DNA of 32,460 nt from JAGXTF01 sp038317095 (GTDB lineage Bacteria; Bacteroidota; Bacteroidia; NS11-12g; UBA955), in NCBI GenBank assembly GCA_038317095.1, contig JBBQBB010000040.1:1-32460 (forward strand), written 5' to 3'. The translations under genes were made by a program, and so were the position numbers. Numbering within the stretch: the first letter of the stretch is position 1; every line of letters starts with the position of its first letter. Shown here piece by piece: positions 13,206-21,655 of this stretch. Below the pieces are notes generated by a model. It saw nothing but the letters and a program-made list of their open reading frames with translations. It had not been told where the DNA came from and searched no databases.

Positions 13206-15050
13206 ATGGAAGAAACCCATTCGGAAAATGCCAAAGAGCTAAAGAATAGTGCAACCGAAACCTACATTGATACACTTACTGAAGTTGATAAATTAATAGA
13301 AAGTTCAGAAGAGGAACAGGTGGACATTTCGGATTATTCTATTTTATCCAAACCGGATATATTAGCCAAGGCGCAAGAAATGTTGCATGCTGCTGATATT
13401 AAAAAAGCGAATGAAACATTGCAAAAATTGAGATTTGCGCTGGAAACCATTGAATCTGAAGAAAGACCTGCATTGATTAAAGCATGGGCAGATGCAGGAA
13501 ATGATCCTAGAGAATTTAAACCTACACCCGATGCAACACATCTTTCGTTGAATAAGATTTTTCAGAAATTTAAAGAGAAACGCGACGAAGAAAGAAGACG
13601 TACTGAAGAGGAAAAACTAAAAAACTTAAAGCAAAAAGAACTGGTGCTGGAAAAAATGAAGGCGCTTGTAGAAAGTGAAGAAACGGCAACCAGTTTAAAA
13701 ACCATGCGTGAGTTGATGCGCGAATGGAGAGAAATTAGACATGTTCCCAAAGAATTTCAGAATACCCTTTTTGAAAGATACCGTTTCTATTTGGAGAAAT
13801 TTTATGATAACCTTTCAATTTACAACGAATTGAAGGAGATGGACAAAGGCAAAAACCTTGAACAAAAGATTGAACTAATAAAAAAAGTAGAAGCGCTTAG
13901 ATCTGAGACTAACATTCGGAAAGCCCTTATAACATTGCACAAATACCATGAAGATTGGAGAAATACAGGGCCCGTGCAAAAAGAAATATCCGATGAAATT
14001 TGGAATCGATTTAAGTCTGCTGGAGACAGCGTTGTGGCAGACAAGAAATTGCTTCAAGAAAAATTGGATGAAATTAAAAGAGACAATTTAAAATTAAAAG
14101 AATTGTTGGTTGCCAAAGCGGAAACTGCGGTAGCTGCCTTGCCTCAAAAATTAAAGGATTGGGGCAATGTAGCCAAAGAGTTGGACGGCTACATGGACGA
14201 TTGGAAGCAAATTGGAGCTGTGCCGGCAGAAAACAACTTGGAAATCTGGGGTAAATTTAAAGGTGCACGCAATTTATTTTTTAATGCTAGAAAAGAATTT
14301 TACAAAGATATAAATTCTACCAAAGATGAGAATCTTGCAAAAAAAATGGCATTGTGTGAACAGGCCGAAAAATTAAAAGAAGGAGAAGACTTTAATAAAA
14401 CCAGCGATGCGTTTAACGCATTGCAAGAGGAATGGAAAAAAGTTGGCCCTGTTCCTGAAAGCAAAAACGATCAAATTTGGAAAAGGTTTAGAAGTGCATT
14501 TGACCATTTTTACAATCGCAAAAATGCATTCTATGAACAAAGGCGCAACCAGGAATCTGAAGCTACTAAAATTAAAGAAGCAATTGTAATTGAATTAGAA
14601 GGCCTTAAGGAAATAGAGGATGGCACCCAAGTTTTTGCTTTGTTAAAAGATGCTCAATCAAGATGGGTAAAGGCTGGATTTGTGAGTGGAAAAGTCTACC
14701 ACAATTTGCAAAAGCGATACCAAGATGCTTCGGATTTTCTTTTCAAAAAATTCAAACGCAGCAGCGATGAAATGAAGGAAAGCGTAATGAAAGAACATTA
14801 CGACACTTTAGCAGGCGCGCCAGATGGAAAACTAAAAATTCAATTTGAAGAACGAAAACTTAGAGAAAGAATACAAAAACTAAGTGACGAAAAAGGCACC
14901 ATCGAAAATAATTTAAGCTTTTTTGCGATGGCCAAAAATGCAGATGCTATTCGAAAGCAATTTGACGCAAACATTCAAAAATTGCAAGCCCAAATTGAAC
15001 GGTTGGAAAAAGAGTTAAAAGTAATTCGTTCCTTTAAGAACAATGCTTAG
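13206..15050 (+). CDS. DUF349 repeat protein
   Basis: A 614-residue, highly charged, mainly alpha-helical protein without signal peptide or membrane segment. It contains about five DUF349 units recognisable by a Trp followed by G-x-V-P and then a WxxF/R helix: MREWREIRHVPKEF (~170), HEDWRNTGPVQKE (~250), MDDWKQIGAVPAE (~330), QEEWKKVGPVPES (~405) and a more diverged SRWVKAGFVSGKV (~485). The tail (residues ~545-614) is a predicted coiled coil. DUF349 proteins are widespread in Bacteroidota and Actinobacteria, with no settled biochemical role. The gene overlaps the following methyltransferase by 8 bp, so the two are co-translated. Confidence 0.88.
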   Translation: MEETHSENAKELKNSATETYIDTLTEVDKLIESSEEEQVDISDYSILSKPDILAKAQEMLHAADIKKANETLQKLRFALETIESEERPALIKAWADAGNDPREFKPTPDATHLSLNKIFQKFKEKRDEERRRTEEEKLKNLKQKELVLEKMKALVESEETATSLKTMRELMREWREIRHVPKEFQNTLFERYRFYLEKFYDNLSIYNELKEMDKGKNLEQKIELIKKVEALRSETNIRKALITLHKYHEDWRNTGPVQKEISDEIWNRFKSAGDSVVADKKLLQEKLDEIKRDNLKLKELLVAKAETAVAALPQKLKDWGNVAKELDGYMDDWKQIGAVPAENNLEIWGKFKGARNLFFNARKEFYKDINSTKDENLAKKMALCEQAEKLKEGEDFNKTSDAFNALQEEWKKVGPVPESKNDQIWKRFRSAFDHFYNRKNAFYEQRRNQESEATKIKEAIVIELEGLKEIEDGTQVFALLKDAQSRWVKAGFVSGKVYHNLQKRYQDASDFLFKKFKRSSDEMKESVMKEHYDTLAGAPDGKLKIQFEERKLRERIQKLSDEKGTIENNLSFFAMAKNADAIRKQFDANIQKLQAQIERLEKELKVIRSFKNNA

Positions 15051-15828
15051 TCGCCTTTATCGTTTTATTGACTTCTTCGCTTACTTGTTTACTGCCAAAA
15101 CCAAACATGGCATACACAGTCCTTTTATTTATGCGTTCAATCAAAATATTATTCAAGCCCAAGATAAACATACAGCATTTGATTTGATTGAAAATGTACG
15201 ACGCAAAATGATACATTCCAAAACTAAATTTGATTTTGTAGATTTGGGTGGAGGTAAAAAATCGGGCAACAGACAGCTAAGCGAATTTGTTTCTAACACA
15301 GCAAGGGAAGCCAAATATTGTAAATTTCTTTATCGGTTGGTGTCTCAGTTGCAACCTGAGTATTCCATTGAACTTGGCACAGCCTCTGGGATAACCGCTT
15401 TGTATCAAGCTTGTGCACTTCATCCCGATAGGCCTTTGCACACCATAGAAGGAAGCCCCAAATTGTCTGAAATAGCTGCTTTTAATGCAGTAAAATGTGG
15501 CATTTTCGATAATATTAAATTTTACACTGGCGATTTTAATTCGGAGTTGCCCCAATTGTTACAAACAATACCTAGAATAGATTATGCATATATAGATGGC
15601 AACCATCGTTATGAACCCACAATGTCGTATTTCGATATGCTTGCTGCCAAAGCGCATCCTGGAACCATTTTGGTTTTTGACGATATCAATTGGAGTGAAG
15701 AAATGAAGCATGCATGGTCTGCCATCAAAAATGATTCACGCATTTCTGTTACTGTAGATATATTTGCTTTTGGAATTGCCTTTTTCAGAACCGGTCAAAA
15801 AAAAGAACATTTTACCATACGCTATTGA
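15043..15828 (+). CDS. Class I SAM-dependent O-methyltransferase-like protein
   Basis: The 261-residue protein has the SAM-binding motif I sequence SIELGTASGITALYQA (~residues 107-122), then HTIEGSP (acidic residue binding the ribose), YAYIDGNHRYEPTMSYF and ILVFDDINWSEEM. The DGNHRYE/DDINW pattern is shared with the methyltransferase_24 and O-methyltransferase-like group. The N-terminus (RLYRFIDFFAYLFTAKTKHGIHSPFIY) includes the conserved HGIHSPF patch common to Bacteroidota members. The substrate is unknown. The start overlaps the DUF349 gene by 8 bp, and its stop overlaps the next start as TTGA. Confidence 0.85.
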   Translation: MLSRLYRFIDFFAYLFTAKTKHGIHSPFIYAFNQNIIQAQDKHTAFDLIENVRRKMIHSKTKFDFVDLGGGKKSGNRQLSEFVSNTAREAKYCKFLYRLVSQLQPEYSIELGTASGITALYQACALHPDRPLHTIEGSPKLSEIAAFNAVKCGIFDNIKFYTGDFNSELPQLLQTIPRIDYAYIDGNHRYEPTMSYFDMLAAKAHPGTILVFDDINWSEEMKHAWSAIKNDSRISVTVDIFAFGIAFFRTGQKKEHFTIRY

Positions 15829-16250
15829 ACCAATTTCTTGAACATACGATTCGCGTAAGATATGCCGAATGTGACCGGATGGGTTTCGTTCATCATTCCG
15901 TATTTCCCATTTATTTTGAAGAAGCGAGAACGGAGATTTTAAGAAAATTTGGAATATCTTATCACGACTTAGAAAACGAAGGATATATTATGCCTGTTAG
16001 AAATATGAATTTCACGTTTTTTAAAGCTGGTAAATACGATGATCTTTTGACAATTAAAATAAAACTAACAGAACTTCCCAAACTCCGTTGGAATTTTTCC
16101 TATGAAACCCACAATCAAAATGCTGAATTATTGAATATAGCCAGTACGGAAATGTTTTTTGTGCGCAAAGAAAATTTACGACCCTGTGTTTTACCAGTTA
16201 AATATATGGGCCTAATTGAAAATATTTTTAACAATGAACCGCGGATATAA
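15825..16250 (+). CDS. Acyl-CoA thioesterase, hotdog fold (4HBT/YbgC-FadM family)
   Basis: The TTG start at 15825 overlaps the previous stop (TTGA). The 141-residue protein begins with IRVRYAECDRMGFVHHSVFPIYFEEAR, the 4-hydroxybenzoyl-CoA thioesterase-like signature. Asp17 in ECDRMG is the catalytic-position acid, and the Tyr/Phe-Phe-Glu helix follows. It probably hydrolyses acyl-CoA or acyl-ACP thioesters in the cytoplasm; chain-length preference cannot be read from the sequence. It is translationally coupled to the methyltransferase upstream, and its 3' end overlaps the YihY-family gene. Confidence 0.9.
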   Translation: MNQFLEHTIRVRYAECDRMGFVHHSVFPIYFEEARTEILRKFGISYHDLENEGYIMPVRNMNFTFFKAGKYDDLLTIKIKLTELPKLRWNFSYETHNQNAELLNIASTEMFFVRKENLRPCVLPVKYMGLIENIFNNEPRI

Positions 16251-17244
16251 AACATACCGTGGTAAAACCGATACCCTTAAAATATTAGAAACTGTTGTAA
16301 AACAGGAGGATGGCAGGTTTGTGAAATATTTGAAAACCCATACCCTACCTGGCTTTGAAAAGCGGAGTTTGTTTGATGTAGGTAAATATTTTTTACGTAG
16401 TTTATTTAAAGAAAATTTAAATTTAAGAGCTTCTAGCTTAAGTTTTAACTTTTTTCTTTCCTTATTTCCAATATTAATTTTCTTACTTGCTTTAATTGCG
16501 CAGTTGCCTGTTATAGGCATGAAAACTAGGCTAATAAATGAAATTGCCTTGCTTTTCCCAAAATCTACCTCCAAAGCCCTAACGGAAACCATTTATGATT
16601 TATTGAAAAATCCTAGTTCTGGTCTGCTTTCTTTCGGCATTGTTCTGGCGTTGTATTTTGCCAGCAATGCTTACCATACAATGATCAATACTTTCAATAG
16701 ACGATTGCCAATAAGGGTTCGCAGAACTTGGATTCAAAACAGAATTAGGGCTATTTTTTTAACCCTACTCATTATTGTCTTAGCCATTGTAACTTTGTAT
16801 ATTCTTACCCAATTTTATAAAGCGAACGGCTATATTTTTAAACACAATTGGGATTCAAAAGCGTTTTTTAAATTTATTATAAAAACATTCGAATACTTGA
16901 TTGTAATTGTTTTTGTTTTCGTCGCTATCAGTTGTATGTACTATTTCGGTCCTTCCAAAAAAGATAAATGGCATTTTTTTTCAGCGGGGAGTATTTTTGC
17001 AGGCACTCTTTCTATCATTAGCACATTTGCATTTTCGCTTTATGTAGACAATTTTAACAGTTACAACAATGTATATGGTTCTATAGGAGCCATTATTGCC
17101 CTTATGGTGCTCATATATATCAATACTTTGGTGGTGATTGTGGGATTTGAATTAAATACCAGTATAGACAAGGCACATATACTATTTGAAGAAAGGGAAA
17201 ATGCCCAAAACTTGGCAATAAGTGCCAATAAAAAAGAGAATTAA
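16234..17244 (+). CDS. YihY/BrkB-family (UPF0761) inner membrane protein
   Basis: I chose ATG 16234, overlapping the thioesterase by 17 bp; a TTG at 16216 would add six residues. The ~336-residue protein has a soluble N-terminus of ~55 residues and six hydrophobic segments. The first is SSLSFNFFLSLFPILIFLLA; the last two surround the family signature YGSIGAIIALMVLIYINTLVV, followed by GFELN. YihY proteins were once misannotated as ribonuclease BN; their function remains unresolved, with proposals that include transport. This gene ends the run of overlapping genes that starts with DUF349. Confidence 0.88.
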   Translation: MNRGYKTYRGKTDTLKILETVVKQEDGRFVKYLKTHTLPGFEKRSLFDVGKYFLRSLFKENLNLRASSLSFNFFLSLFPILIFLLALIAQLPVIGMKTRLINEIALLFPKSTSKALTETIYDLLKNPSSGLLSFGIVLALYFASNAYHTMINTFNRRLPIRVRRTWIQNRIRAIFLTLLIIVLAIVTLYILTQFYKANGYIFKHNWDSKAFFKFIIKTFEYLIVIVFVFVAISCMYYFGPSKKDKWHFFSAGSIFAGTLSIISTFAFSLYVDNFNSYNNVYGSIGAIIALMVLIYINTLVVIVGFELNTSIDKAHILFEERENAQNLAISANKKEN

Positions 17245-17247
17245 AAC

Positions 17248-17272
17248 ATCTATCTGTCAGACAAGGATAGAT
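17248..17272. terminator. Bidirectional hairpin between convergent genes
   Basis: ATCTATC (17248-17254) pairs with GATAGAT (17266-17272), and the loop contains a further TGT/ACA pairing. It lies at the convergent junction of the YihY-family gene and the minus-strand outer-membrane-like gene and covers the latter's last codons. On the minus strand it is followed by T-rich sequence, so it may end both transcripts. Confidence 0.5.
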
Positions 17273-17981
17273 AAACCCGCATGCCAATTGAATTCGCATT
17301 GAAACGCAGTGGGGCTTTGTCTCCAGCGTGCGTTAGTGGGTTTATTTTTTCATTTACAGCAGCAGCATCTCCGCGGGCCAAACCCAAAATACTAAAATTT
17401 ACATAAGGTTCAAATGTAAACCCTGGGTCCAATATCATTACGCGGCTGATTAGCCCTAAAGTGAGCATGGTGTTTTTTACAGGATACGCCCAAAATGCAT
17501 TTGTAATCGTTTGGGGTTTATCCGTTCTTGTTTTTACTTGCAGTTGGCCTATTCCAACATTCAGACCAAAGCCGTATGTCAATTTTTCTGAATTCAGAAA
17601 AAAATGACCGTAACAAAATTCAATAGCATTGAATGAGGTTTTTACATCGCGCTGCATTTCTGGTCCCATGGGTTCAAGGGTGCCTTTGGCTGATATCATG
17701 GATGAAGATGTTGAATATCCTATGTCCATAAAACGGTCCTTTTTTAGAATACCAACACGCAACGAAAGACCACTTAAAAAATTCACGTTCTTCATTTCCT
17801 TATTTAAGGAACCTTGACGAGTGCTGTTGAATCTATCCAATACATAATTTAAATTCTTTGTACCTAAAGGTATAGAAAAATTGTAGCCAAGCCCACCCCA
17901 AAACTGGGCTGAAGAATGCTTACTGGCCGTTAAAATGCACAAAATGATGCAAAAACGAAGGGTTTGGGTTAATGTCTTCAT
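17250..17981 (-). CDS. Secreted beta-barrel-like outer membrane protein, unknown function
   Basis: The 243-residue protein has an N-terminal signal peptide (TLRFCIILCILTASKHSSAQ). Alternating hydrophobic/polar strands follow, for example FWGGLGYNFSIPLG, FLSGLSLRVGI, YGFGLNVGIGQLQV and MRVYLSLSDR at the very end. Such strands and the terminal aromatic-poor strand suggest a small outer-membrane barrel of the PorT/OmpW-like type, but I cannot assign a family. Its ATG overlaps the stop of the upstream gene (ATGA), so it is co-translated with the unrecognised 17978-18613 protein. Confidence 0.65.
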   Translation of the reverse strand: MKTLTQTLRFCIILCILTASKHSSAQFWGGLGYNFSIPLGTKNLNYVLDRFNSTRQGSLNKEMKNVNFLSGLSLRVGILKKDRFMDIGYSTSSSMISAKGTLEPMGPEMQRDVKTSFNAIEFCYGHFFLNSEKLTYGFGLNVGIGQLQVKTRTDKPQTITNAFWAYPVKNTMLTLGLISRVMILDPGFTFEPYVNFSILGLARGDAAAVNEKINPLTHAGDKAPLRFNANSIGMRVYLSLSDR

Positions 17982-18613
17982 GGGTAAGGAAGGACTACAA
18001 TATTAGCTATTTTTTTACATTTAACAAAAACGAATGCATATTTTAAACCCAAATTCCGCATTCCCATAACCGCATTTTCTAAGCCAATGCCATTTTTGCT
18101 AAATACAATCTCTATTTCAGATAAAAGTTTTTGATAGGAACGGGCAAATACTGCTGTGGTTTTAAAACTTCCGCCATGCGGATCTACATCTCGAAATTTG
18201 CGATTGGGAAAAACAGCAATAACGCCATTGAGATCCAATGTTAAATTAGAACCATGGTAAGCAAATCTAGCTGGACAATTGCTATTTGGCGAAATTCTTT
18301 TGCTATGGTAGAGTTCAGCAAAACGATAATAAGGGAGGTTCATTTTGGCCTGTAAATTTGGATATCCCAACAACACTTCTTCTGACAATAACATAATATT
18401 ATTTTGAAGCAACCGATACAACAAACCTAAGGTGTGATGGTGCTGAAAATCTAATCTATGACGCCCTTCATCTTCGGCACCCATTGAATGATCTGGCAAT
18501 TCAATACGCATGAAAACATCATGCATAAGCGCTAAAGAAAAGCCATCTAATTCTTCCACCAAATGATTGGCAATTCCTAATGGCAACTCGCTTGGATAAT
18601 TGGGAATAAGCAA
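17978..18613 (-). CDS. Unrecognised protein (TTG start), coupled to outer-membrane-like gene
   Basis: The longest frame starts at TTG 18613 and gives 211 residues with no signal peptide or clear membrane helix. I recognise no family. Visible features are a His-rich acidic segment (ELPDHSMGAEDEGRHRLDFQHHH, residues ~39-61), compatible with metal binding, and PNRKFRDVDPHGGSFKTTAVF near residue 135. In the same frame a TAG lies three codons upstream of the TTG, with a protein-like stretch (AIKIEEEHINSAYSAV) before it, so the true start or integrity of the 5' end is uncertain. It overlaps the downstream gene by 4 bp (ATGA) and follows the epimerase gene by 66 bp. Confidence 0.6.
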   Translation of the reverse strand: MLIPNYPSELPLGIANHLVEELDGFSLALMHDVFMRIELPDHSMGAEDEGRHRLDFQHHHTLGLLYRLLQNNIMLLSEEVLLGYPNLQAKMNLPYYRFAELYHSKRISPNSNCPARFAYHGSNLTLDLNGVIAVFPNRKFRDVDPHGGSFKTTAVFARSYQKLLSEIEIVFSKNGIGLENAVMGMRNLGLKYAFVFVKCKKIANIVVLPYP

Positions 18614-18679
18614 TTCTGGCTATACTGCAGAATATGCGCTGTTGATGTGCTCTTCTTCAATTTTAATTGCAAAACAACA

Positions 18680-19669
18680 TTAAGAGTTACTCCAATCTTT
18701 TTTATAGAATTCCGCTGTAATTTTTAATGCCTTTGAAAGTGGGGTAATTGAATAATCCAGATCTGAAACTGCTTTTTGAACGTCAACCTCCCAATTTAAT
18801 TTTACTTTGGCAGTCCAATCTGGTGTTAAGAGGGGTTCCTTGCCAAACAGCGTGCGAAACATTTGCAGATAGGTTAAAAGTTTAATTATTGGGATAGGAA
18901 TATGAATCATTACCCTTCGAATTCCAGCCGCCTTAGCCAACTCATGAAAAAATGCATCGTAAGTAAGATTGTGTCCGCCTAAAATATAAATTTCACCATT
19001 GACCCCTTTTTCCATCGCCAAAATATGTCCATTTACAACATCGTCGATAAATACATAATTGCCTATTTGTTTGCCATTGCCTGGGATAATTCTCCAGCCT
19101 TTATTAATAAATTTTTGGATTAATAAGAACAATGAATCCGGTTTGCGAAAATAAACAGGTCCAAAAACCCTGGTTGGGCTCACAACCACTGCATTTAAGC
19201 CATTTTTAGAATATTTAATGGTGAGTTGTTCTGCCGCCATTTTGGTACTCTCGTATAAATTAAACAATGAAATAGATCGGGTAGTTTCTTCATTTACAAT
19301 GCCATTTATTGAAGGTCCGAATGTTCCTGCTGAAGAACAAAATACAACTTTAGAGACCTTTGATTCAATGGCCATGTTTAACACATTTTGAGTGCCTATA
19401 AAATTCACTTGCTCAAACCTGTCTGGATCTTTATCCCAAACTTTTGCCAATGCGGCCAGGTGGTAAACTCCATCGCTATTTTGCATAGGCTTCCGCATCG
19501 ATTCAAAATCCGTTACATCCCCTGCATGCAACGAAACACCTTTGAAATTTAGAAAAGTTGCACTATTTAAGTCACGAACCAAAACATGCACTTCATGCCC
19601 CAATTCTGACAATTTCTTCACAAGGCCAAAACCTATACTACCAGTGCCACCTGTTACAAAATATTTCAT
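18680..19669 (-). CDS. NAD(P)-dependent epimerase/dehydratase (extended SDR, dihydroflavonol-reductase-like)
   Basis: ATG 19669 gives 329 residues; a TTG directly before it is also possible. The protein begins MKYFVTGGTGSIGFGLVKKL, with the TGxxGxxG loop of extended short-chain dehydrogenases. It has the downstream Ser (VFCSSAGTFG) and the catalytic YESTK (Tyr-x3-Lys). SPTRVFGP and the later NYVFIDDVVNGHI fit the 3-beta-hydroxysteroid dehydrogenase/dihydroflavonol reductase branch. A sugar-nucleotide, sterol-like or aldehyde substrate is possible. It lies 5 bp after the CPBP-type gene, indicating an operon. Confidence 0.88.
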   Translation of the reverse strand: MKYFVTGGTGSIGFGLVKKLSELGHEVHVLVRDLNSATFLNFKGVSLHAGDVTDFESMRKPMQNSDGVYHLAALAKVWDKDPDRFEQVNFIGTQNVLNMAIESKVSKVVFCSSAGTFGPSINGIVNEETTRSISLFNLYESTKMAAEQLTIKYSKNGLNAVVVSPTRVFGPVYFRKPDSLFLLIQKFINKGWRIIPGNGKQIGNYVFIDDVVNGHILAMEKGVNGEIYILGGHNLTYDAFFHELAKAAGIRRVMIHIPIPIIKLLTYLQMFRTLFGKEPLLTPDWTAKVKLNWEVDVQKAVSDLDYSITPLSKALKITAEFYKKDWSNS

Positions 19670-19674
19670 CAAGT

Positions 19675-20433
19675 TTAATTCATTTTTAAATCAAATTGGA
19701 GGTCTTTGCTAAAGTAAACCGCCAGAAAAGTACCAGAAATTGAGAAAACATAATGGGTAATGAATGCCACCCAAAAGCTACCCGTAAGGAAGGAGACCAT
19801 ACAGAATAAAAATCCGAAAAAGATTGACCCCAGGGCTTCATATTTGCCCTGATATACGTGGGACAAAGCATAAATGAGTATATTTACGCAAAATGCCGGA
19901 ATGATTCCCCAATGCATAATCATGGGGAAAAACAGAAATCCACGAAAAAAAAATTCATAGCCCAAAAGATAGAGGCCCCACCCTAGACAAACGGTAAATA
20001 TGGTTTTACAATTCCAAACCTTAACCTTTAATTGTGGATGTTTTAATTGAGCCTCGGGTTGCCTAGAAACAAATAAATTTAACGAAATAAAAAGTAAGGA
20101 TAATGCACTTGCCAGAATTATGGGCGAAAAGTTTGGATTTTGTTGACCCCGAAATTCGTTTAAACGATGACCCCAATACAACGCCAAACACAAGGGAATA
20201 GCCGCGAGAATAAACGCGCCCAGCAATTTGGTGAACATGAAATCTGCTGTTTTGATGTTGTAATCTGACCAAGTGTGGGCATTTTTTTTAAAAACTCGTA
20301 CATTTCGAAGAAAATAAAAAATTAAAAAAAATAGCAATGCGATTATTAAAAGTGTGTAAAATCCATCCACGTTTAAATTTACTTGCTGCGCCAAATTCGA
20401 AAACATCGCAACAAAAATAAAGGGTTGATCCAT
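19675..20433 (-). CDS. CPBP-family (Abi/Rce1-like) intramembrane protease homologue
   Basis: A 252-residue protein with about seven hydrophobic segments. The core has the CPBP pattern: GYEFFFRG (motif 1), ALSHVYQGKYEALGSIFFGF (motif 2 His) and VAFITHYVF (motif 3 His). Motif 1 is normally EExxxR; here the first Glu position is Tyr while the second Glu and Arg are kept. The family comprises Rce1-like glutamic endopeptidases that cut substrates in the membrane, plus members with bacteriocin-immunity roles. Activity here is plausible but not certain because of the altered motif. It is the first gene of the minus-strand operon that continues to 17250. Confidence 0.8.
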   Translation of the reverse strand: MDQPFIFVAMFSNLAQQVNLNVDGFYTLLIIALLFFLIFYFLRNVRVFKKNAHTWSDYNIKTADFMFTKLLGAFILAAIPLCLALYWGHRLNEFRGQQNPNFSPIILASALSLLFISLNLFVSRQPEAQLKHPQLKVKVWNCKTIFTVCLGWGLYLLGYEFFFRGFLFFPMIMHWGIIPAFCVNILIYALSHVYQGKYEALGSIFFGFLFCMVSFLTGSFWVAFITHYVFSISGTFLAVYFSKDLQFDLKMN

Positions 20434-20581
20434 TGCATCTTAAAATAAAAATAAAAATCTTTTCACATCCTTTGTTGATTAATTTAATATTTGTCCCTTA
20501 AACTTTGTTTTTATTTTCTTTAACATTGTGGGATTCTTACCTGGTACAGTGTTATTTTGCAGTACCTAAAATTCAACCATT

Positions 20582-21634
20582 TTGAAATCAGTTAAACCTT
20601 GGCTACTTGTTACAGGAATAATCGGTCTGCTCCTTTTGGTCCGACATTGTTTTTTTTCGGGCGAACAGCATTTATCGCCATCCAAACCTACAACTGCTAT
20701 ATCTGCAAATGTTTCTGTTTATGTTGCAGAATTAGAGAATTTGGGCGATAAAATTTTCACTTCCGGTACCCTTATAAGCAACGAAAGTGTGAATATGCAA
20801 CCAGAAATACAGGGCAAAGTCACGGGTATTTATTTCCAGGAAGGTCAATTCATCTCAAATGGATCCTTGCTGGTGAAATTAAATGATGCAGAACTTCAGG
20901 CAAACCTGCATAAAACCACCGCGCAATTTAAACTTGCATCTGAAAAAACAGCACGTTTTAGAAAATTGCTGGAAATTAGTGGGCTCAGCAAAGAAGATTA
21001 TGACAATGCCTTAAATGTTGAAGAAGGTTTAGAAGCTGACATTGAGATTATTAAGGCTAAAATAGCCCAAACTGAAATTCGTGCCCCTTTTTCAGGTATT
21101 TGCGGGTTAAAAAATATTTCTGTTGGGAGTGTTGTATCGCCTTCAATCGTAATTGCAACCATAGAGCAATCAGATCCCATGAAAATTGACTTAAGTTTAC
21201 CCGAAAAATATTCGGAACTCTTGAATGCGGGAAGTGTTTTTTCTTTCAATGTAGAAGGGATTGATAAAACATTTATGGCAAAAATTTATGCAAAAGACCC
21301 AAAAATTGATATTGAAACCAGAAGTGTTCGGTTGCGGGCGATTTGCCCAAATCCTGGTAAAATTCTCAAATCTGGTTCTTTTGCCAAAATCGCACTTCAG
21401 TTGCGGAGAAAAACAAATGCAATTTTAATTCCAACGCAGGCTCTGATACCCGATTTGAATGCTATAAAAATTTACCTTGTGAAAAATGGAAATGCATTTC
21501 CGCAATTGGTTAAAACTGGACTACGCACTCAAGACCGAATTGAAATTACAGAAGGCCTCAAAGCAGGGGATTCAATTATTGTATCGGGGATAATGCAAGT
21601 GAAACCCGGAATGAAACTCAACATTGTAAAATAG
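20582..21634 (+). CDS. RND efflux periplasmic adaptor (membrane fusion protein)
   Basis: Translation from TTG 20582 gives a 350-residue protein with an N-terminal membrane anchor (WLLVTGIIGLLLLVRHCFF). The half-lipoyl segment follows (VTGIYFQEGQFISNGSLLVKL), then a helical hairpin (~residues 100-160), the second lipoyl half (IRAPFSGICGL), and the beta-barrel and membrane-proximal domains ending IIVSGIMQVKPGMKLNIV. It bridges the inner-membrane pump to the outer-membrane channel. The gene is 21 bp upstream of the pump gene. No dedicated regulator is adjacent; the divergent neighbour is the CPBP-type gene. Confidence 0.93.
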   Translation: MKSVKPWLLVTGIIGLLLLVRHCFFSGEQHLSPSKPTTAISANVSVYVAELENLGDKIFTSGTLISNESVNMQPEIQGKVTGIYFQEGQFISNGSLLVKLNDAELQANLHKTTAQFKLASEKTARFRKLLEISGLSKEDYDNALNVEEGLEADIEIIKAKIAQTEIRAPFSGICGLKNISVGSVVSPSIVIATIEQSDPMKIDLSLPEKYSELLNAGSVFSFNVEGIDKTFMAKIYAKDPKIDIETRSVRLRAICPNPGKILKSGSFAKIALQLRRKTNAILIPTQALIPDLNAIKIYLVKNGNAFPQLVKTGLRTQDRIEITEGLKAGDSIIVSGIMQVKPGMKLNIVK

Positions 21635-21655
21635 GATAGAGAACAAACATTTAGC

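Noticed and set aside
16250..17244. Ribonuclease BN annotation for the YihY-family protein
   Set aside because: That label is a historical error for this family; the protein is a multi-pass membrane protein without nuclease motifs.
20543..20566. GGTAC...GTACC operator upstream of the RND operon
   Set aside because: The arms are only 5 bp with a 14-bp gap; this is too short to separate from chance, and no regulator gene is adjacent.
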